NCBI GenBank assembly: GCA_964502665.1
Contig: CAZCXP010000032.1
Location: 1-19,328, forward strand
Reading direction: 5' to 3'
Source: SOKG01 sp964502665
GTDB taxonomy: Bacteria > Chloroflexota > Dehalococcoidia > SZUA-161
DNA length: 19,328 nucleotides
Positions 1-7,706 of the stretch are shown one piece after another (within the stretch, counting starts at the first letter, position 1; every line of letters begins with the position of its first letter). A model generated the notes under the pieces. The model did no database searches and was not told the origin of the DNA. It saw only the letters and a list, made by a program, of their open reading frames with translations. A program made the position numbers and the translations under genes.

Positions 1-90
1 ACGGTGTAGGGGTAGGAGCAGGTGTAGGTGACGGTGTAGGGGTAGGAGCAGGTGTTGGTGACGGTGTAGGCGTAGGAGTGGGAGTGGGCG
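1..90. repeat. 30-bp tandem coding repeat (Thr-Pro decapeptides)
   Basis: Units at 1-30 and 31-60 differ by one base, and 61-90 is a diverged third copy. Read on the minus strand each unit encodes ten residues of alternating Pro with Thr, Ala or Ser. The array lies at the window edge and probably continues. It is in frame with the linker of the envelope protein, so copy-number change would lengthen or shorten the linker without a frameshift. Confidence 0.8.
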
Positions 91-880
91 GCGGTGCAGG
101 CGTGGCAGTAGGCGTGAGTGTGGGCGGTATAGCCCCCCCGCCACCTGCACTGCCACCTGTGATGGGTATCGGCGTAGGTGTGGACGTCGGTGTTGGTGTA
201 GGTTTAGGTGACGGTGTAGGGGTAGGAGGCAGCGTTGGGGTCGGTGATAGTGCGGGCGTTGCAGGAAGAATACGGGTGGGTTGAGGAGTAAGCAAAGCGG
301 CTGGCGACGGGGTTGCTGCGGGAGCTGGGAAGGCAGCATATACGGCGAACTGGGTGAAGTGGTAGACCTCCGCTGTAATGGTATTGTTCTCCGTGTCCGC
401 AGTAGAAGGAAGCTGTACCCACTGCCCTGTAGCAACATCATAGTAGGCGACAACCAGGTTCTCCTCGGCGATGCCCTCTGGGATCAGAACAGCGTCATAC
501 TGCAGGGTTATGGTGATTGGAGGATCGAAGGTAGCATCGGCCGGATGGAAGTCATGGGCAAGGCCAACGATGTAGGCTCTGGGTGGCGGTGGTGGTACGT
601 CCACAGCTTCTTGCACCCATATAGATTGCAGCGGCTTGCCATCTTCCGTCCGCGCTATGGTACCGCTGGTGAGGTGCAGCTCGATCGCTCCACCAGGAGT
701 CCTGTACTCGATATCCTCCTGTACCACGCCGCCCTCATCGATCTTGTCCCACAAGTCAATCGCCATTGTCGAGGTGGCGGCTGCATGATCAGAACGCCCG
801 GCAGGGAAGACAATGATCCCCACCAGTAGCAGCCCCACTATTAACCCTACGCCCAGTAAGACAGTATAACGTCGCTTCAT
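1..880 (-). CDS. Exported, membrane-anchored protein with Thr-Pro repeat linker (C-terminus off the window)
   Basis: The frame is open from an ATG at 880 to the left edge, giving 293 visible residues. It starts MKRRYTVLLGVGLIVGLLL, a basic end followed by about 20 hydrophobic residues: an uncleaved anchor or signal peptide. Residues of about 40-180 form a beta-rich extracytoplasmic domain with the pattern 'ATFDPPITITLQYD', then 'ENLVVAYYDVATGQWVQLP', then 'HFTQFAVYA'. I associate that pattern with surface proteins of Chloroflexota and archaea. From about residue 183 the chain becomes a Pro/Thr/Ser linker, interrupted by a Gly-rich patch (GGSAGGGGA), and reaches the window edge as decapeptide repeats. 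A ribosome site (AAGGTGG, 6 nt before the ATG) supports the start. The missing C-terminal part could be a second domain or a wall-attachment region. The function is unknown; a cell-surface or structural role is inferred. Confident it is a real gene, not confident of its role. Confidence 0.8.
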   Translation of the reverse strand, partial: MKRRYTVLLGVGLIVGLLLVGIIVFPAGRSDHAAATSTMAIDLWDKIDEGGVVQEDIEYRTPGGAIELHLTSGTIARTEDGKPLQSIWVQEAVDVPPPPPRAYIVGLAHDFHPADATFDPPITITLQYDAVLIPEGIAEENLVVAYYDVATGQWVQLPSTADTENNTITAEVYHFTQFAVYAAFPAPAATPSPAALLTPQPTRILPATPALSPTPTLPPTPTPSPKPTPTPTSTPTPIPITGGSAGGGGAIPPTLTPTATPAPPPTPTPTPTPSPTPAPTPTPSPTPAPTPTP

Positions 881-1437
881 CTTCAACCACCTTGCATTGG
901 CTTACTCCGGTCCGACACATCAGTAGTACACGACCGTTACACATAACTATGCTAAGGTGGCGCTCAGGAGTCGTGAATCACCCAAACGGGCTTTTTGGGC
1001 ATAGAGAATAGTACGTTTTGGGGGGTGGGAATTAGTACTACATGAAGAGCCTGTCCAAGTCCGCGCTGCCAGGTGATTGTAGAGGCTTTGTATTAAGACA
1101 GCGCGGTAACCAAGATGAGGGGACTCTTCGGGATAGGGTGGAGAGCATCGGCAGCTACGCACGAAGGTGTATACTTTGCGTGACCCTGAAACGATGCCGT
1201 GCGCAAATTCGAGCTGGACCAAGAAGCCAAGGGGAAAGGAGACGCAACACGGCGAAGTCACCCTGGATGGTGCAGTATACCTGGGTATGTTTGTTAAAAG
1301 TTCACAAACGTAGGAGGGCCGCTGGGGGAGCTGGTTGAGGCGCTCGCTGATGAAGCACTGCCTTCTAATGGAGATGCCAGCAAGCGCGGAATCAAAAGAG
1401 GAACCTTCTAGCGGACCGATTCTCGGGGGGCAGCTCG
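881..1437. other. Gene-poor gap between the two envelope genes
   Basis: About 560 bp with no convincing intact gene. Open frames of about 100 codons on both strands have unnatural composition (rich in Arg, Cys and Ser) and no recognisable motif. The only protein-like reading is the interrupted plus-strand stretch at 1190-1411, listed separately. I saw no clear terminator or promoter for the flanking minus-strand genes apart from the ribosome site of the left gene. Confidence 0.5.
1190..1411 (+). pseudogene. Possible gene remnant with two compensating frameshifts
   Basis: Three consecutive protein-like pieces can be read only by changing frame. From 1190: NDAVRKFELDQEAKGK. From 1251, shifted by one base: GEVTLDGAVYLGMFVKS. 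From about 1298, back in the first frame: KFTNVGGPLGELVEALADEA, continuing to a TAG at 1409-1411. The first and third pieces share a frame, so the pattern fits one inserted and one deleted base in a decayed gene, or errors in the sequence. I do not recognise the family. The call rests on amino-acid composition only and may be chance. Confidence 0.25.
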
Positions 1438-3252
1438 CTACGGAGTGTACAGACTCTTCATTCTGAATGAGCGATACAAGAGAAATTCCGGTGTCCTAAC
1501 AGAATACACCTTTGTCCCATCAGCGAGCACTTCATCTGATGTGCCGAACATTCTCGGATAGTTGTATCCTGATGAGAAGTGGAAATTCCCATTCGAGAGT
1601 GTTTGGGCAGCACCAAAGCCAGGTGAATAGTTCTGCAGATGGACATTCAGGTCTAGACTCGCCACAAGGTTCTCCTCATCGATATTCAGCACCTGCCCCC
1701 GGCTGTAGCAGTCTGCCCTCGGGTTAGGACTGGTCATACACCGCAACGTTCCGTTGTCATACAGTATGATCTGATTGTCCGAAATGTATCGCGCATCATG
1801 CTGGTGAGTGAACCAAGGATACGGGTCATCGGATAACATGGTGAAGTCTCCCTCAAGGCCGAGCTTCCATATGACATCTCCGCTGCCAGTACCGTCCTGA
1901 TAGTCGATCTTGACCACCCAGTCTTGATTGCGCATGGATATGATGAGGTTGCCATCCGCGGGGGAGTAGGCTATCGAGTTTGTGTGAAGCCAGTCATTTG
2001 CCTCTTCGGCGAGGAATAGTGGAGGACACACCTTGCCCGGGCCACAGGTCTCGCCAAGCGTGGCTTTGCGGGTAACGTCCAGGTGGTCGAATGCGTTCCA
2101 CGCCCACAGCACTTGCCAGTTATCATCCAGAGCAATCACCATATCCCCAAGAATATCAATAGGTCCGGGCCCTTGAACATCCGTCATTATCCGTTCCACT
2201 TTGGCTAGAACAAGGGTCTGCCCGTTGGGAAAACGCACACACTCATGATGGAAGCTGCCGATTGGATCTTGCCCGAGGGCGGCTAACTGCTCGTTGATAC
2301 GGCTTACATTGGTTTCTCTCACAGTATTGCCAGCCAAATCCACCTCAAGAAGTCTCTGGCTGGGGAGAGACTCCCCACGCGCTACTAGAAACATGGTTCC
2401 GCCTTCCACAGGCCGATACAGGCACGTACCCTGCGGGGCTTCGTAATACCATATCACCTCACCGGCGAAGTCCGTGGCAACCGGATATGTTGCCGCTCCC
2501 CCAGTTTCCATGCTTACCGGCGAGTACAGCAGTACAGGATCATCAAAGCTGGTCTGTCGATTTGGGCCATGGATCACCTGGAAGGCTGGGAAATCCAACG
2601 GCAGGCTACCAGTTCGATATAGCATTACTGGTCCTCGTTCTACAATGACACCATCATCGTCGGCGATCTCGTGACGCATCAAGTAGACTGAGTCCGCTCG
2701 CATACCAGCAATATAGAAATTCATACTGTGGCCGGGCCTTGAGGGTTTCCAATTAGTGGAATACGCGACCAGGCTACCGCGTCGGCGAAACACCACACGC
2801 ATCTTCCCAGAGTCGATGGGCGGGGCACTGTAGAGAGCGACAAGTGGATGTTGGGTGGGGCTGACCTTTGGAGTACTATCCACTCGCGACGTCACCACGT
2901 AGGTCGTCGCTGCATGTGTTACCTGGTCGGAACCAGCCTCTTTCACCGACAAAACCACGTCGTAAGTACCATCGTCAATCGGTGTCCAGGTGAATACATT
3001 ACTCGGGCTGAAGTCATACATAACCCTTAGGGAGTCCCCGGCCAGACCTATGCTGAGACGGTACTCCATTGGGTCCGGCGAATCGGTAGTCGCCATCCAG
3101 ATAATCGTCGTGCCCACGAGCTGCCCGGACGGCAAGTTGGGAGTTAGCTCAACATTGGTGGCTGATGGCCGAACCGCCAACGCCTCCTGCCCGTCAGCGA
3201 CAAGCCCGAGCGATATCATTCCAATTGCAATCGCCAACAGTAATCGTTTCAT
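1438..3252 (-). CDS. Secreted arylsulfotransferase (ASST) family protein
   Basis: 604 residues. A signal peptide is visible (MKRLLLAIAIGMISLGLVADG, cut probably near ALA at residues 24-26), so the protein acts outside the cytoplasm. Residues of about 30-125 look like an Ig/fibronectin-type domain. From about 230 to the end the chain shows the beta-propeller pattern of arylsulfotransferases: FHHECVRFPNGQTLVLA (333-350), NDWLHTNSIAYSPADGNLI (419-437), SMRNQDWVVKID (439-450) and FTHQHDARY (481-489). His336, His423, Arg441 and His483/485 sit where the PAPS-independent E. coli AssT has its active-site His and Arg residues, by recall alignment. That family moves sulfate between phenolic esters. The gene stands alone behind its own strong promoter. 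Whether it transfers sulfate or only binds a phenolic ligand is not shown; many environmental relatives have no known substrate. Confidence 0.8.
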   Translation of the reverse strand: MKRLLLAIAIGMISLGLVADGQEALAVRPSATNVELTPNLPSGQLVGTTIIWMATTDSPDPMEYRLSIGLAGDSLRVMYDFSPSNVFTWTPIDDGTYDVVLSVKEAGSDQVTHAATTYVVTSRVDSTPKVSPTQHPLVALYSAPPIDSGKMRVVFRRRGSLVAYSTNWKPSRPGHSMNFYIAGMRADSVYLMRHEIADDDGVIVERGPVMLYRTGSLPLDFPAFQVIHGPNRQTSFDDPVLLYSPVSMETGGAATYPVATDFAGEVIWYYEAPQGTCLYRPVEGGTMFLVARGESLPSQRLLEVDLAGNTVRETNVSRINEQLAALGQDPIGSFHHECVRFPNGQTLVLAKVERIMTDVQGPGPIDILGDMVIALDDNWQVLWAWNAFDHLDVTRKATLGETCGPGKVCPPLFLAEEANDWLHTNSIAYSPADGNLIISMRNQDWVVKIDYQDGTGSGDVIWKLGLEGDFTMLSDDPYPWFTHQHDARYISDNQIILYDNGTLRCMTSPNPRADCYSRGQVLNIDEENLVASLDLNVHLQNYSPGFGAAQTLSNGNFHFSSGYNYPRMFGTSDEVLADGTKVYSVRTPEFLLYRSFRMKSLYTP

Positions 3253-3348
3253 AGCCCCGCTGCTCCCATGCTAGCCAAAATCAAACCCAGCCGTCTTCAG
3301 CATCTCCATGCACGATATCGACGCTCTACTAGTGAAAGATTGCTCGAT

Positions 3349-3378
3349 ATTATACGGTCTTAGCTAGCTGAATGTCAA
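3349..3378 (-). promoter_or_regulatory. Consensus sigma70-type promoter of the arylsulfotransferase gene
   Basis: On the minus strand TTGACA (3378-3373) and TATAAT (3354-3349) are separated by 18 bp, a perfect match in both hexamers. Transcription would begin near 3342, leaving a leader of about 90 nt before the ATG at 3252. The spacer contains the 8-bp palindrome AGCTAGCT, which could be chance or a small operator. Confidence 0.7.
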
Positions 3379-3959
3379 CCCCAGTGGTACGATTTGATGT
3401 TTTGGCTCGCGTACACCGAAGAAAGTATCTCGCCTACGACTAAGCTGTGGTAGCCTTCAACAAGATTATCCTCCTTCTCGGGGTCTGTCAAGAGGTCGGA
3501 GCACCCCCGTGGTGGGTAGCCGCAGAAGTCGGGCTTTGGCATTGGGCGCAAACCGGTAAGAACACGAGACAAGGTTCTCGCTGTTGCCATCCTCCTTGGA
3601 GGTTGCGATAGGAACATGAAAGAAAACGGACGTAAGGGTAAGAAATGTGACCAAAGGTAAGTAGGGATGTGCGAAACTCTCCCCGAAGCTAATCTCAGTT
3701 GATATTTCATATCTAACAAGATTTTCTACCAAACCTCTCACCCCAAGCTAGGCAACTGCATACATTAACGGTCAAAGTCACTATACATAAAGAGAGTATA
3801 TGAATTGGTCCATCCTTAATCACTTATGGCTAGTGCAAAACTCTGAAGCTGAACAACTAGACTTCATGTCTGGCAATTGGGGGTAAGAAGTTTAGGTGAT
3901 CTTCTTGATTCCCAGATGGCAAGGCTAGGATTCGCTCATCACACGACTATGTGAAGCTC

Positions 3960-3991
3960 TTGAAATGCCTGCTGGAAGAGAGTAGTATATT
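3960..3991 (+). promoter_or_regulatory. Possible promoter of the plus-strand gene group
   Basis: TTGAAA (3960-3965) lies 17 bp before TAGTAT (3983-3988); the overlapping TATATT (3986-3991) is an alternative -10. It would give a leader of about 120 nt before the GTG at 4116. The -10 match is modest and other weak pairs exist in this AT-rich stretch. Confidence 0.3.
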
Positions 3992-4047
3992 TTTGAGAGC
4001 ATTGCTCAATAGGATCACAAGAAACCTCGGGCATCTGTCGCCTCGTG

Positions 4048-4062
4048 GCCCCGAATCGGGGC
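4048..4062. promoter_or_regulatory. Small hairpin in the leader of the plus-strand group
   Basis: GCCCCG and CGGGGC form a 6-bp perfect stem around an AAT loop, ending about 35 nt before the ribosome site at 4098-4106. No T-run follows, so it is not a typical intrinsic terminator. It could stabilise the leader or be incidental. Confidence 0.3.
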
Positions 4063-4115
4063 AATTTCGCCAAAGATTTGCACTCATACCTTGAAGTAAG
4101 GGGAGGCTTGGGCTT

Positions 4116-4868
4116 GTGAGATTGCGAGATAAGGTTGCCATAGTAACAGGTTCTACCAAGGGCATAGGTAAGGCTATTGCCATCGGTTTCGCCCGCGAAG
4201 GAGCCACAGTAGTTGTGTGCGGTAGATCAGAGGACCTGGCGAAGAATCTTGCTGCTGATCTGACGGGGCAGGGCCGCAAAGCAGTGGCCATGAGGTTGGA
4301 TGTAACCAGCGGTGAGAGCATAAAGCACGTCGTCGATCAGGTTGGGGAGCAATTCGGCAGAATAGACATATTGGTCAACAATGCTGGTATCAGCCCGATA
4401 TGGAAGCGGGCCGAGGATACGAGCAAGGAAGCCTGGGATCAGATTATCGAGACCAACCTTACTGGGGCTTTCCTCTGCGCGCAAGCCGTGGGCCGGGTGA
4501 TGATCAAGCAGAAAGGCGGCAAGATCATCAACATGACCTCGGTTGGTGGAGAAGTCGCCTTGCCCCGGTTGGTCGCCTATTGTGCCAGCAAAGCGGGCAT
4601 CGTGGCGCTAACGAAAGTGCTGGCTGCGGAATGGGCCCAGCATAACATACTTGTCAATGCCATAGGCCCTTCCTACGTTGAAACCGAGTTCACGGCCGGT
4701 TTGAGAGCCAACAAAGCGATATATGAGGACCTCATGGGGAGGAATCCTCTGGGAAGGTTCGCCCAGCCTGAGGAGGTTGTCGGCGCTGCCGTTTTCCTGG
4801 CTTCGGATGAATCGAATTACATAACAGGGCAGACGATATTTGTGGATGGCGGCTGGCTGGCACTTTAG
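4116..4868 (+). CDS. Short-chain dehydrogenase/reductase (FabG-like)
   Basis: 250 residues, the usual length for a classical SDR. The NAD(P) site is TGSTKGIG (11-18), followed by LVNNAGIS (86-93). The catalytic set is Asn114, Ser142, Tyr155 and Lys159 (YCASK). The C-terminal PLGRFAQPEEVVGAAVFLAS and ITGQTIFVDGG are typical of FabG-type and other beta-hydroxy/keto reductases. The start is GTG at 4116, chosen because AAGGGGAGG (4098-4106) stands 9 nt ahead of it. It is first in a plus-strand group with a 3-hydroxyacyl-CoA dehydrogenase and a 4-hydroxybutyryl-CoA dehydratase, which suggests oxidation or reduction of a hydroxyacyl-CoA or alcohol intermediate. The substrate cannot be read from the sequence. 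Arg37 of CGRS after the second strand hints at NADP, but this is weak. Confidence 0.85.
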   Translation: MRLRDKVAIVTGSTKGIGKAIAIGFAREGATVVVCGRSEDLAKNLAADLTGQGRKAVAMRLDVTSGESIKHVVDQVGEQFGRIDILVNNAGISPIWKRAEDTSKEAWDQIIETNLTGAFLCAQAVGRVMIKQKGGKIINMTSVGGEVALPRLVAYCASKAGIVALTKVLAAEWAQHNILVNAIGPSYVETEFTAGLRANKAIYEDLMGRNPLGRFAQPEEVVGAAVFLASDESNYITGQTIFVDGGWLAL

Positions 4869-4884
4869 GTGTAAAGGTTAACCC

Positions 4885-4940
4885 AGAACGTAGAACGTAG
4901 AACCTAGAACGTAGAACTTAGAACATAGAACCTAGAACAT
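4885..4940. repeat. Heptamer tandem array (AGAACNT)x8
   Basis: Eight uninterrupted 7-bp units, each AGAAC followed by GT, CT, TT or AT, fill 56 bp between the SDR stop and the ribosome site of the next gene. Only the sixth base varies. The array lies inside what should be a single transcript, so it would be present in the mRNA. It could be a slipped-strand microsatellite, a protein-binding array or inert. Confidence 0.9.
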
Positions 4941-4974
4941 TCCCGCAGCTACAAAATAGAAGGAGGTCTTTCAG

Positions 4975-5832
4975 GTGGAGATAAAAACGGTAGGCGTGTT
5001 AGGTGCCGGGATCATGGGCGCAGGCATCGCACAGGTGGCAGCCCAGGTTGGTTTGGATGTGAAGATGAGGGACATCGAAGATAAGTTCATCGAGAGCGGA
5101 ATGAGCGCCATCAAGCAGAGCCTGGGCCGCTTCGTTAAGAAGGAGAAAATCACTCAGGCTGATGCGGATGCCGCCGTGGCTCGGATCAAAGGGCTCACGG
5201 ACTTGATTGAATCAGTGAAAGGCGTCGACATAGTGATTGAGGCTATTCCGGAGAATATGGCTTTGAAAAAGGAGACCTACGCTGCAATCGATAAGGCGTG
5301 CCCCGATGATGTTATCTTCGCTTCCAATACCTCGGGTTTGAGCATCACTGAGATGGCCTCCGTCACCAAGAGAGCCGATAGATTTGTCGGCATGCACTTC
5401 TTCAACCCGGTCCCGATGATGCAGCTTGTGGAGATTGTCAAGGGTTACGACACAAGTGAGGAGACCGTGAACGTGATACGCGATCTGGCTGCCAAGATGG
5501 GCAAGACTTCGATACTCGTCAATGATACGCCAGGTTTTGCCACGAGCCGGCTTATTGGGGTCTTGCAGAACGAAGCGATACATGCTTTTGCCGAAGGCAT
5601 AGCCAGCGCTGAGGATATCGACACGGGTATGAAGCTGGGAATGAATCATCCCATGGGTCCGTTGGAATTAGCTGACCTGGTCGGGCTGGATACTCTCCTC
5701 CACGTTATGGAAAACTTATATGAGGATTATGGCGACCCCAAATACCGTCCGCCGCTGTTGCTGAGGCAAATGGTTCGAGCCGGGCATCTGGGCAGGAAGA
5801 CGGGGAAAGGCTTCTATGACTACTCTAAGTAG
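4975..5832 (+). CDS. hbd: 3-hydroxybutyryl-CoA dehydrogenase
   Basis: 285 residues, the normal size of the stand-alone bacterial enzyme. The NAD-binding loop is VLGAGIMGAGIAQ (8-20). The family signature HFFNPVPMMQLVEIV carries His141, Asn144 and Glu153, and Ser120 lies in ASNTSGLS, the set used to oxidise (S)-3-hydroxyacyl-CoA. The C-terminal domain has GMNHPMGPLELADLVGLD and ends RKTGKGFYDYSK as usual. The start is GTG at 4975, supported by AAGGAGGT (4960-4967) 7 nt upstream. The reaction is (S)-3-hydroxybutyryl-CoA + NAD to acetoacetyl-CoA + NADH, in the cytoplasm; a longer or branched hydroxyacyl-CoA is possible. Position between an SDR and 4-hydroxybutyryl-CoA dehydratase fits the route 4-hydroxybutyryl-CoA, crotonyl-CoA, 3-hydroxybutyryl-CoA, acetoacetyl-CoA. 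No thiolase to finish that route is seen in the window. Confidence 0.92.
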   Translation: MEIKTVGVLGAGIMGAGIAQVAAQVGLDVKMRDIEDKFIESGMSAIKQSLGRFVKKEKITQADADAAVARIKGLTDLIESVKGVDIVIEAIPENMALKKETYAAIDKACPDDVIFASNTSGLSITEMASVTKRADRFVGMHFFNPVPMMQLVEIVKGYDTSEETVNVIRDLAAKMGKTSILVNDTPGFATSRLIGVLQNEAIHAFAEGIASAEDIDTGMKLGMNHPMGPLELADLVGLDTLLHVMENLYEDYGDPKYRPPLLLRQMVRAGHLGRKTGKGFYDYSK

Positions 5833-5907
5833 GCTTTGCCCGTCGAAGTTCATCTAAAAAACCTTGATATGTCCAATTTGTCGTTTATCGGAGAATTCCT
5901 CAAAGTT

Positions 5908-6030
5908 CTCCCTCCCCTGGTGGGAGGGAGCTAGAGGGAGGGGGAGTTCACCCTCATCCTTCGGCAAGCCTTGGGCCTGGCCAAGGCCAGGGCTCAGGAC
6001 AGGCTCTAGCCTCTCCCTTCAAGGGAGAGG
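5908..6030. repeat. Composite palindromic (REP/MITE-like) intergenic element
   Basis: Three nested hairpins fill the gap before the dehydratase gene. The first has a 9-bp stem CTCCCTCCC/GGGAGGGAG (5908-5916 with 5922-5930). The second has CCTGGCC/GGCCAGG around AA at about 5976-5991. The third has CCTCTCCCT/AGGGAGAGG (6010-6018 with 6022-6030). The central 37 bp, 5965-6001, recur exactly in inverted orientation at 7971-8007. The apparent open frame across this stretch is low-complexity and not a gene. Confidence 0.8.
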
Positions 6031-6095
6031 GATCTATGGGGAAGATTCTTGCAAGAAACTAGGATTAGTAGAGCAGGAAAGGAAGGGAAGATAAC

Positions 6096-7601
6096 ATGGC
6101 GATTAAATCAGGGAAAGAGTACATAGAGAGTCTAAGGAAACTGAAGCCCAGGGTATATGCCTTTGGGGAAAGGGTGGAGAGCGTAGTTGATTATCCCATG
6201 TTCCAGCCGCACATAAATGCAGCGGCCATGACCTACGAGCTGGCCAATCACCCTGAGTTCGAGCAGGAGATGACCGCTACCTCCAATCTGACGGGGGAGA
6301 AGGTCAACCGGTTCACCCACGTCCACCACAGCATAGATGACCTTGTCAATAAGGTGCGAATGATGCGGTTGCTGGGGCAGAAGACGGGCACCTGCTTTCA
6401 ACGGTGTGTGGGACTCGATGGCCTCAACGCTGTCTACATTACCACCTATGACATCGACCAGAAGTATGGGACAGACTACCACGAGAGAGCTAAGAAGTAC
6501 CTGAAATACGTTCAAGACAACGATTTGATGCTGGCGGGAGCTATGTCCGACCCCAAAGGGGACAGGAGCCTGAGGCCGCATCAACAGGAAGACCCTGACA
6601 TGTATGTGCACGTCGTGGAGAAGAGGGATGACGGCATAGTGGTCAGGGGTGCCAAGGCCCACATAACTGGAACAGTGAACTCGCACGAGATACTGGCGAT
6701 GCCTACAAGGACTATGCGTGAAGAAGACAAGGATTATTCTGTTTGCTTCGCTGTCCCTGTCGATACTGAGGGGGTCACACTGGTATTTGGCCGGCAGACC
6801 AATGACACCAGGAGACTGGATGGAGAACTCGACGCAGGCAATGCCAAGTACGGCATCGTTGGCGGCGAATGTTTGATAGTTTTCGACAACGTTTTCGTCC
6901 CCCGGGAGCGAGTTTTCATGTGCGGCGAGTACGACTTCACAGGGCAATTGGTGGAGGTCTTCGCTGGTTTCCACAGGAGCAACTACGGAGGCTGCAAGGT
7001 TGGCCTGGCTGATGTTGTAACAGGCGCAGCTTTCTGGGTGGCGGAGAATAACGGGGTTGAGAAGACACCCTATCTCAGGGACTTGATGGCGGAGATGGTC
7101 AGCATGGCGGAAACATGCTGGTCGTGCTCGCTAGCCTGCTCCTATCAAGGCAGCAAGACGAATTGCGGAGCCTATACCATAAATCCACTTCTGGCGAACG
7201 TGGTAAAACTTAACATAACACGCATGACGTATGAGTGGATGCGCCTGGCGCAGGACATCGCTGGCGGCCTGATAATAACCATGCCCTCGGAGAAGGACTA
7301 CAAGAACCCCGACGTTGGAAAATACATAGAAAAGTATTTCGGGGGCAAGGCAGGCACGTCGACCTGGGATAGGATGCACATGCTAAGGCTGATCGAGAAT
7401 ATGGCGGTGGGGGCGGGTCTGCCGGAGGCGCTGCACGGCGCCGGCTCCCCGATGGCACAGAAGATAATGATCCAGAGGCGAGGCAACCTCGAAGGCAAGA
7501 AAGAGATCGCTGAGACGATTGTCGGTATCAGGCCAGACAGGTACTTCGAGGAGATTACAGGGAAGAGCGAGGACGAGTACTTCAAAGAGTTCAGAGTGTA
7601 G
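6096..7601 (+). CDS. abfD: 4-hydroxybutyryl-CoA dehydratase / vinylacetyl-CoA delta-isomerase
   Basis: 501 residues, close to the Clostridium aminobutyricum enzyme, in the 4-hydroxyphenylacetate-3-hydroxylase/acyl-CoA dehydrogenase-fold family. The four [4Fe-4S] ligands are all present: Cys100 and Cys104 in GTCFQRCVGLDG, and His293 and Cys300 in GFHRSNYGGCKVG. Each is offset by one from the published Cys99, Cys103, His292 and Cys299, which separates true dehydratases from the oxygenase relatives. The enzyme uses FAD and the cluster to remove water from 4-hydroxybutyryl-CoA through a ketyl radical, giving crotonyl-CoA, and is oxygen-sensitive. The ATG at 6096 follows a GGAAGGGAAG ribosome site. 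The gene follows the 3-hydroxybutyryl-CoA dehydrogenase after a 263-bp repeat-bearing gap and ends at a strong hairpin. It may serve 4-hydroxybutyrate or GABA/succinate use, or act on a branched analogue supplied by the neighbouring mutase (inference). Confidence 0.93.
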   Translation: MAIKSGKEYIESLRKLKPRVYAFGERVESVVDYPMFQPHINAAAMTYELANHPEFEQEMTATSNLTGEKVNRFTHVHHSIDDLVNKVRMMRLLGQKTGTCFQRCVGLDGLNAVYITTYDIDQKYGTDYHERAKKYLKYVQDNDLMLAGAMSDPKGDRSLRPHQQEDPDMYVHVVEKRDDGIVVRGAKAHITGTVNSHEILAMPTRTMREEDKDYSVCFAVPVDTEGVTLVFGRQTNDTRRLDGELDAGNAKYGIVGGECLIVFDNVFVPRERVFMCGEYDFTGQLVEVFAGFHRSNYGGCKVGLADVVTGAAFWVAENNGVEKTPYLRDLMAEMVSMAETCWSCSLACSYQGSKTNCGAYTINPLLANVVKLNITRMTYEWMRLAQDIAGGLIITMPSEKDYKNPDVGKYIEKYFGGKAGTSTWDRMHMLRLIENMAVGAGLPEALHGAGSPMAQKIMIQRRGNLEGKKEIAETIVGIRPDRYFEEITGKSEDEYFKEFRV

Positions 7602-7630
7602 GCGCTAATACTAGAGGGTAAACCTGTAAC

Positions 7631-7659
7631 AGGTGGGCCAGGCGATTGCTGGCCCACCT
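7631..7659 (+). terminator. Hairpin terminator after the dehydratase gene
   Basis: AGGTGGGCCAG (7631-7641) pairs perfectly with CTGGCCCACCT (7649-7659) around a 7-nt loop, 30 bp past the stop. The following ATTTCACTT is only a weak T-tract, so termination may be partial. Confidence 0.6.
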
Positions 7660-7706
7660 ATTTCACTTGTGGCGATTGTACTTTTGTCTGTTGCCCACAT
7701 TCTGGG

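Larger units (their letters stand above)
3253..4115. other. Long gap before the plus-strand gene group
   Basis: About 860 bp without a gene I can support. It holds the arylsulfotransferase promoter at the left, a possible promoter near 3960-3991 and a small hairpin at 4048-4062. On the minus strand at about 3380-3500 the reading VEGYHSLVVGEI resembles the end of a flavin-reductase-like domain. The upstream half is not open in the same frame, so at most it is a decayed fragment. The rest is AT-richer than the neighbouring genes and shows no repeat I could identify. Confidence 0.5.

Noticed and set aside
3375..3741. Two overlapping minus-strand open frames with a flavin-reductase-like end (VEGYHSLVVGEI)
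   Set aside because: The resemblance covers only about a dozen residues, the upstream part is not in the same frame, and no ribosome site or start is convincing. At most it is a decayed fragment.
4885..4940. CRISPR array
   Set aside because: The heptamer repeats are contiguous with no spacers, and there are no cas genes.
5864..6094. Plus-strand open frame of 76 codons before the dehydratase
   Set aside because: It translates the palindromic repeat element and has low-complexity Trp/Gly/Arg/Pro composition; no gene.
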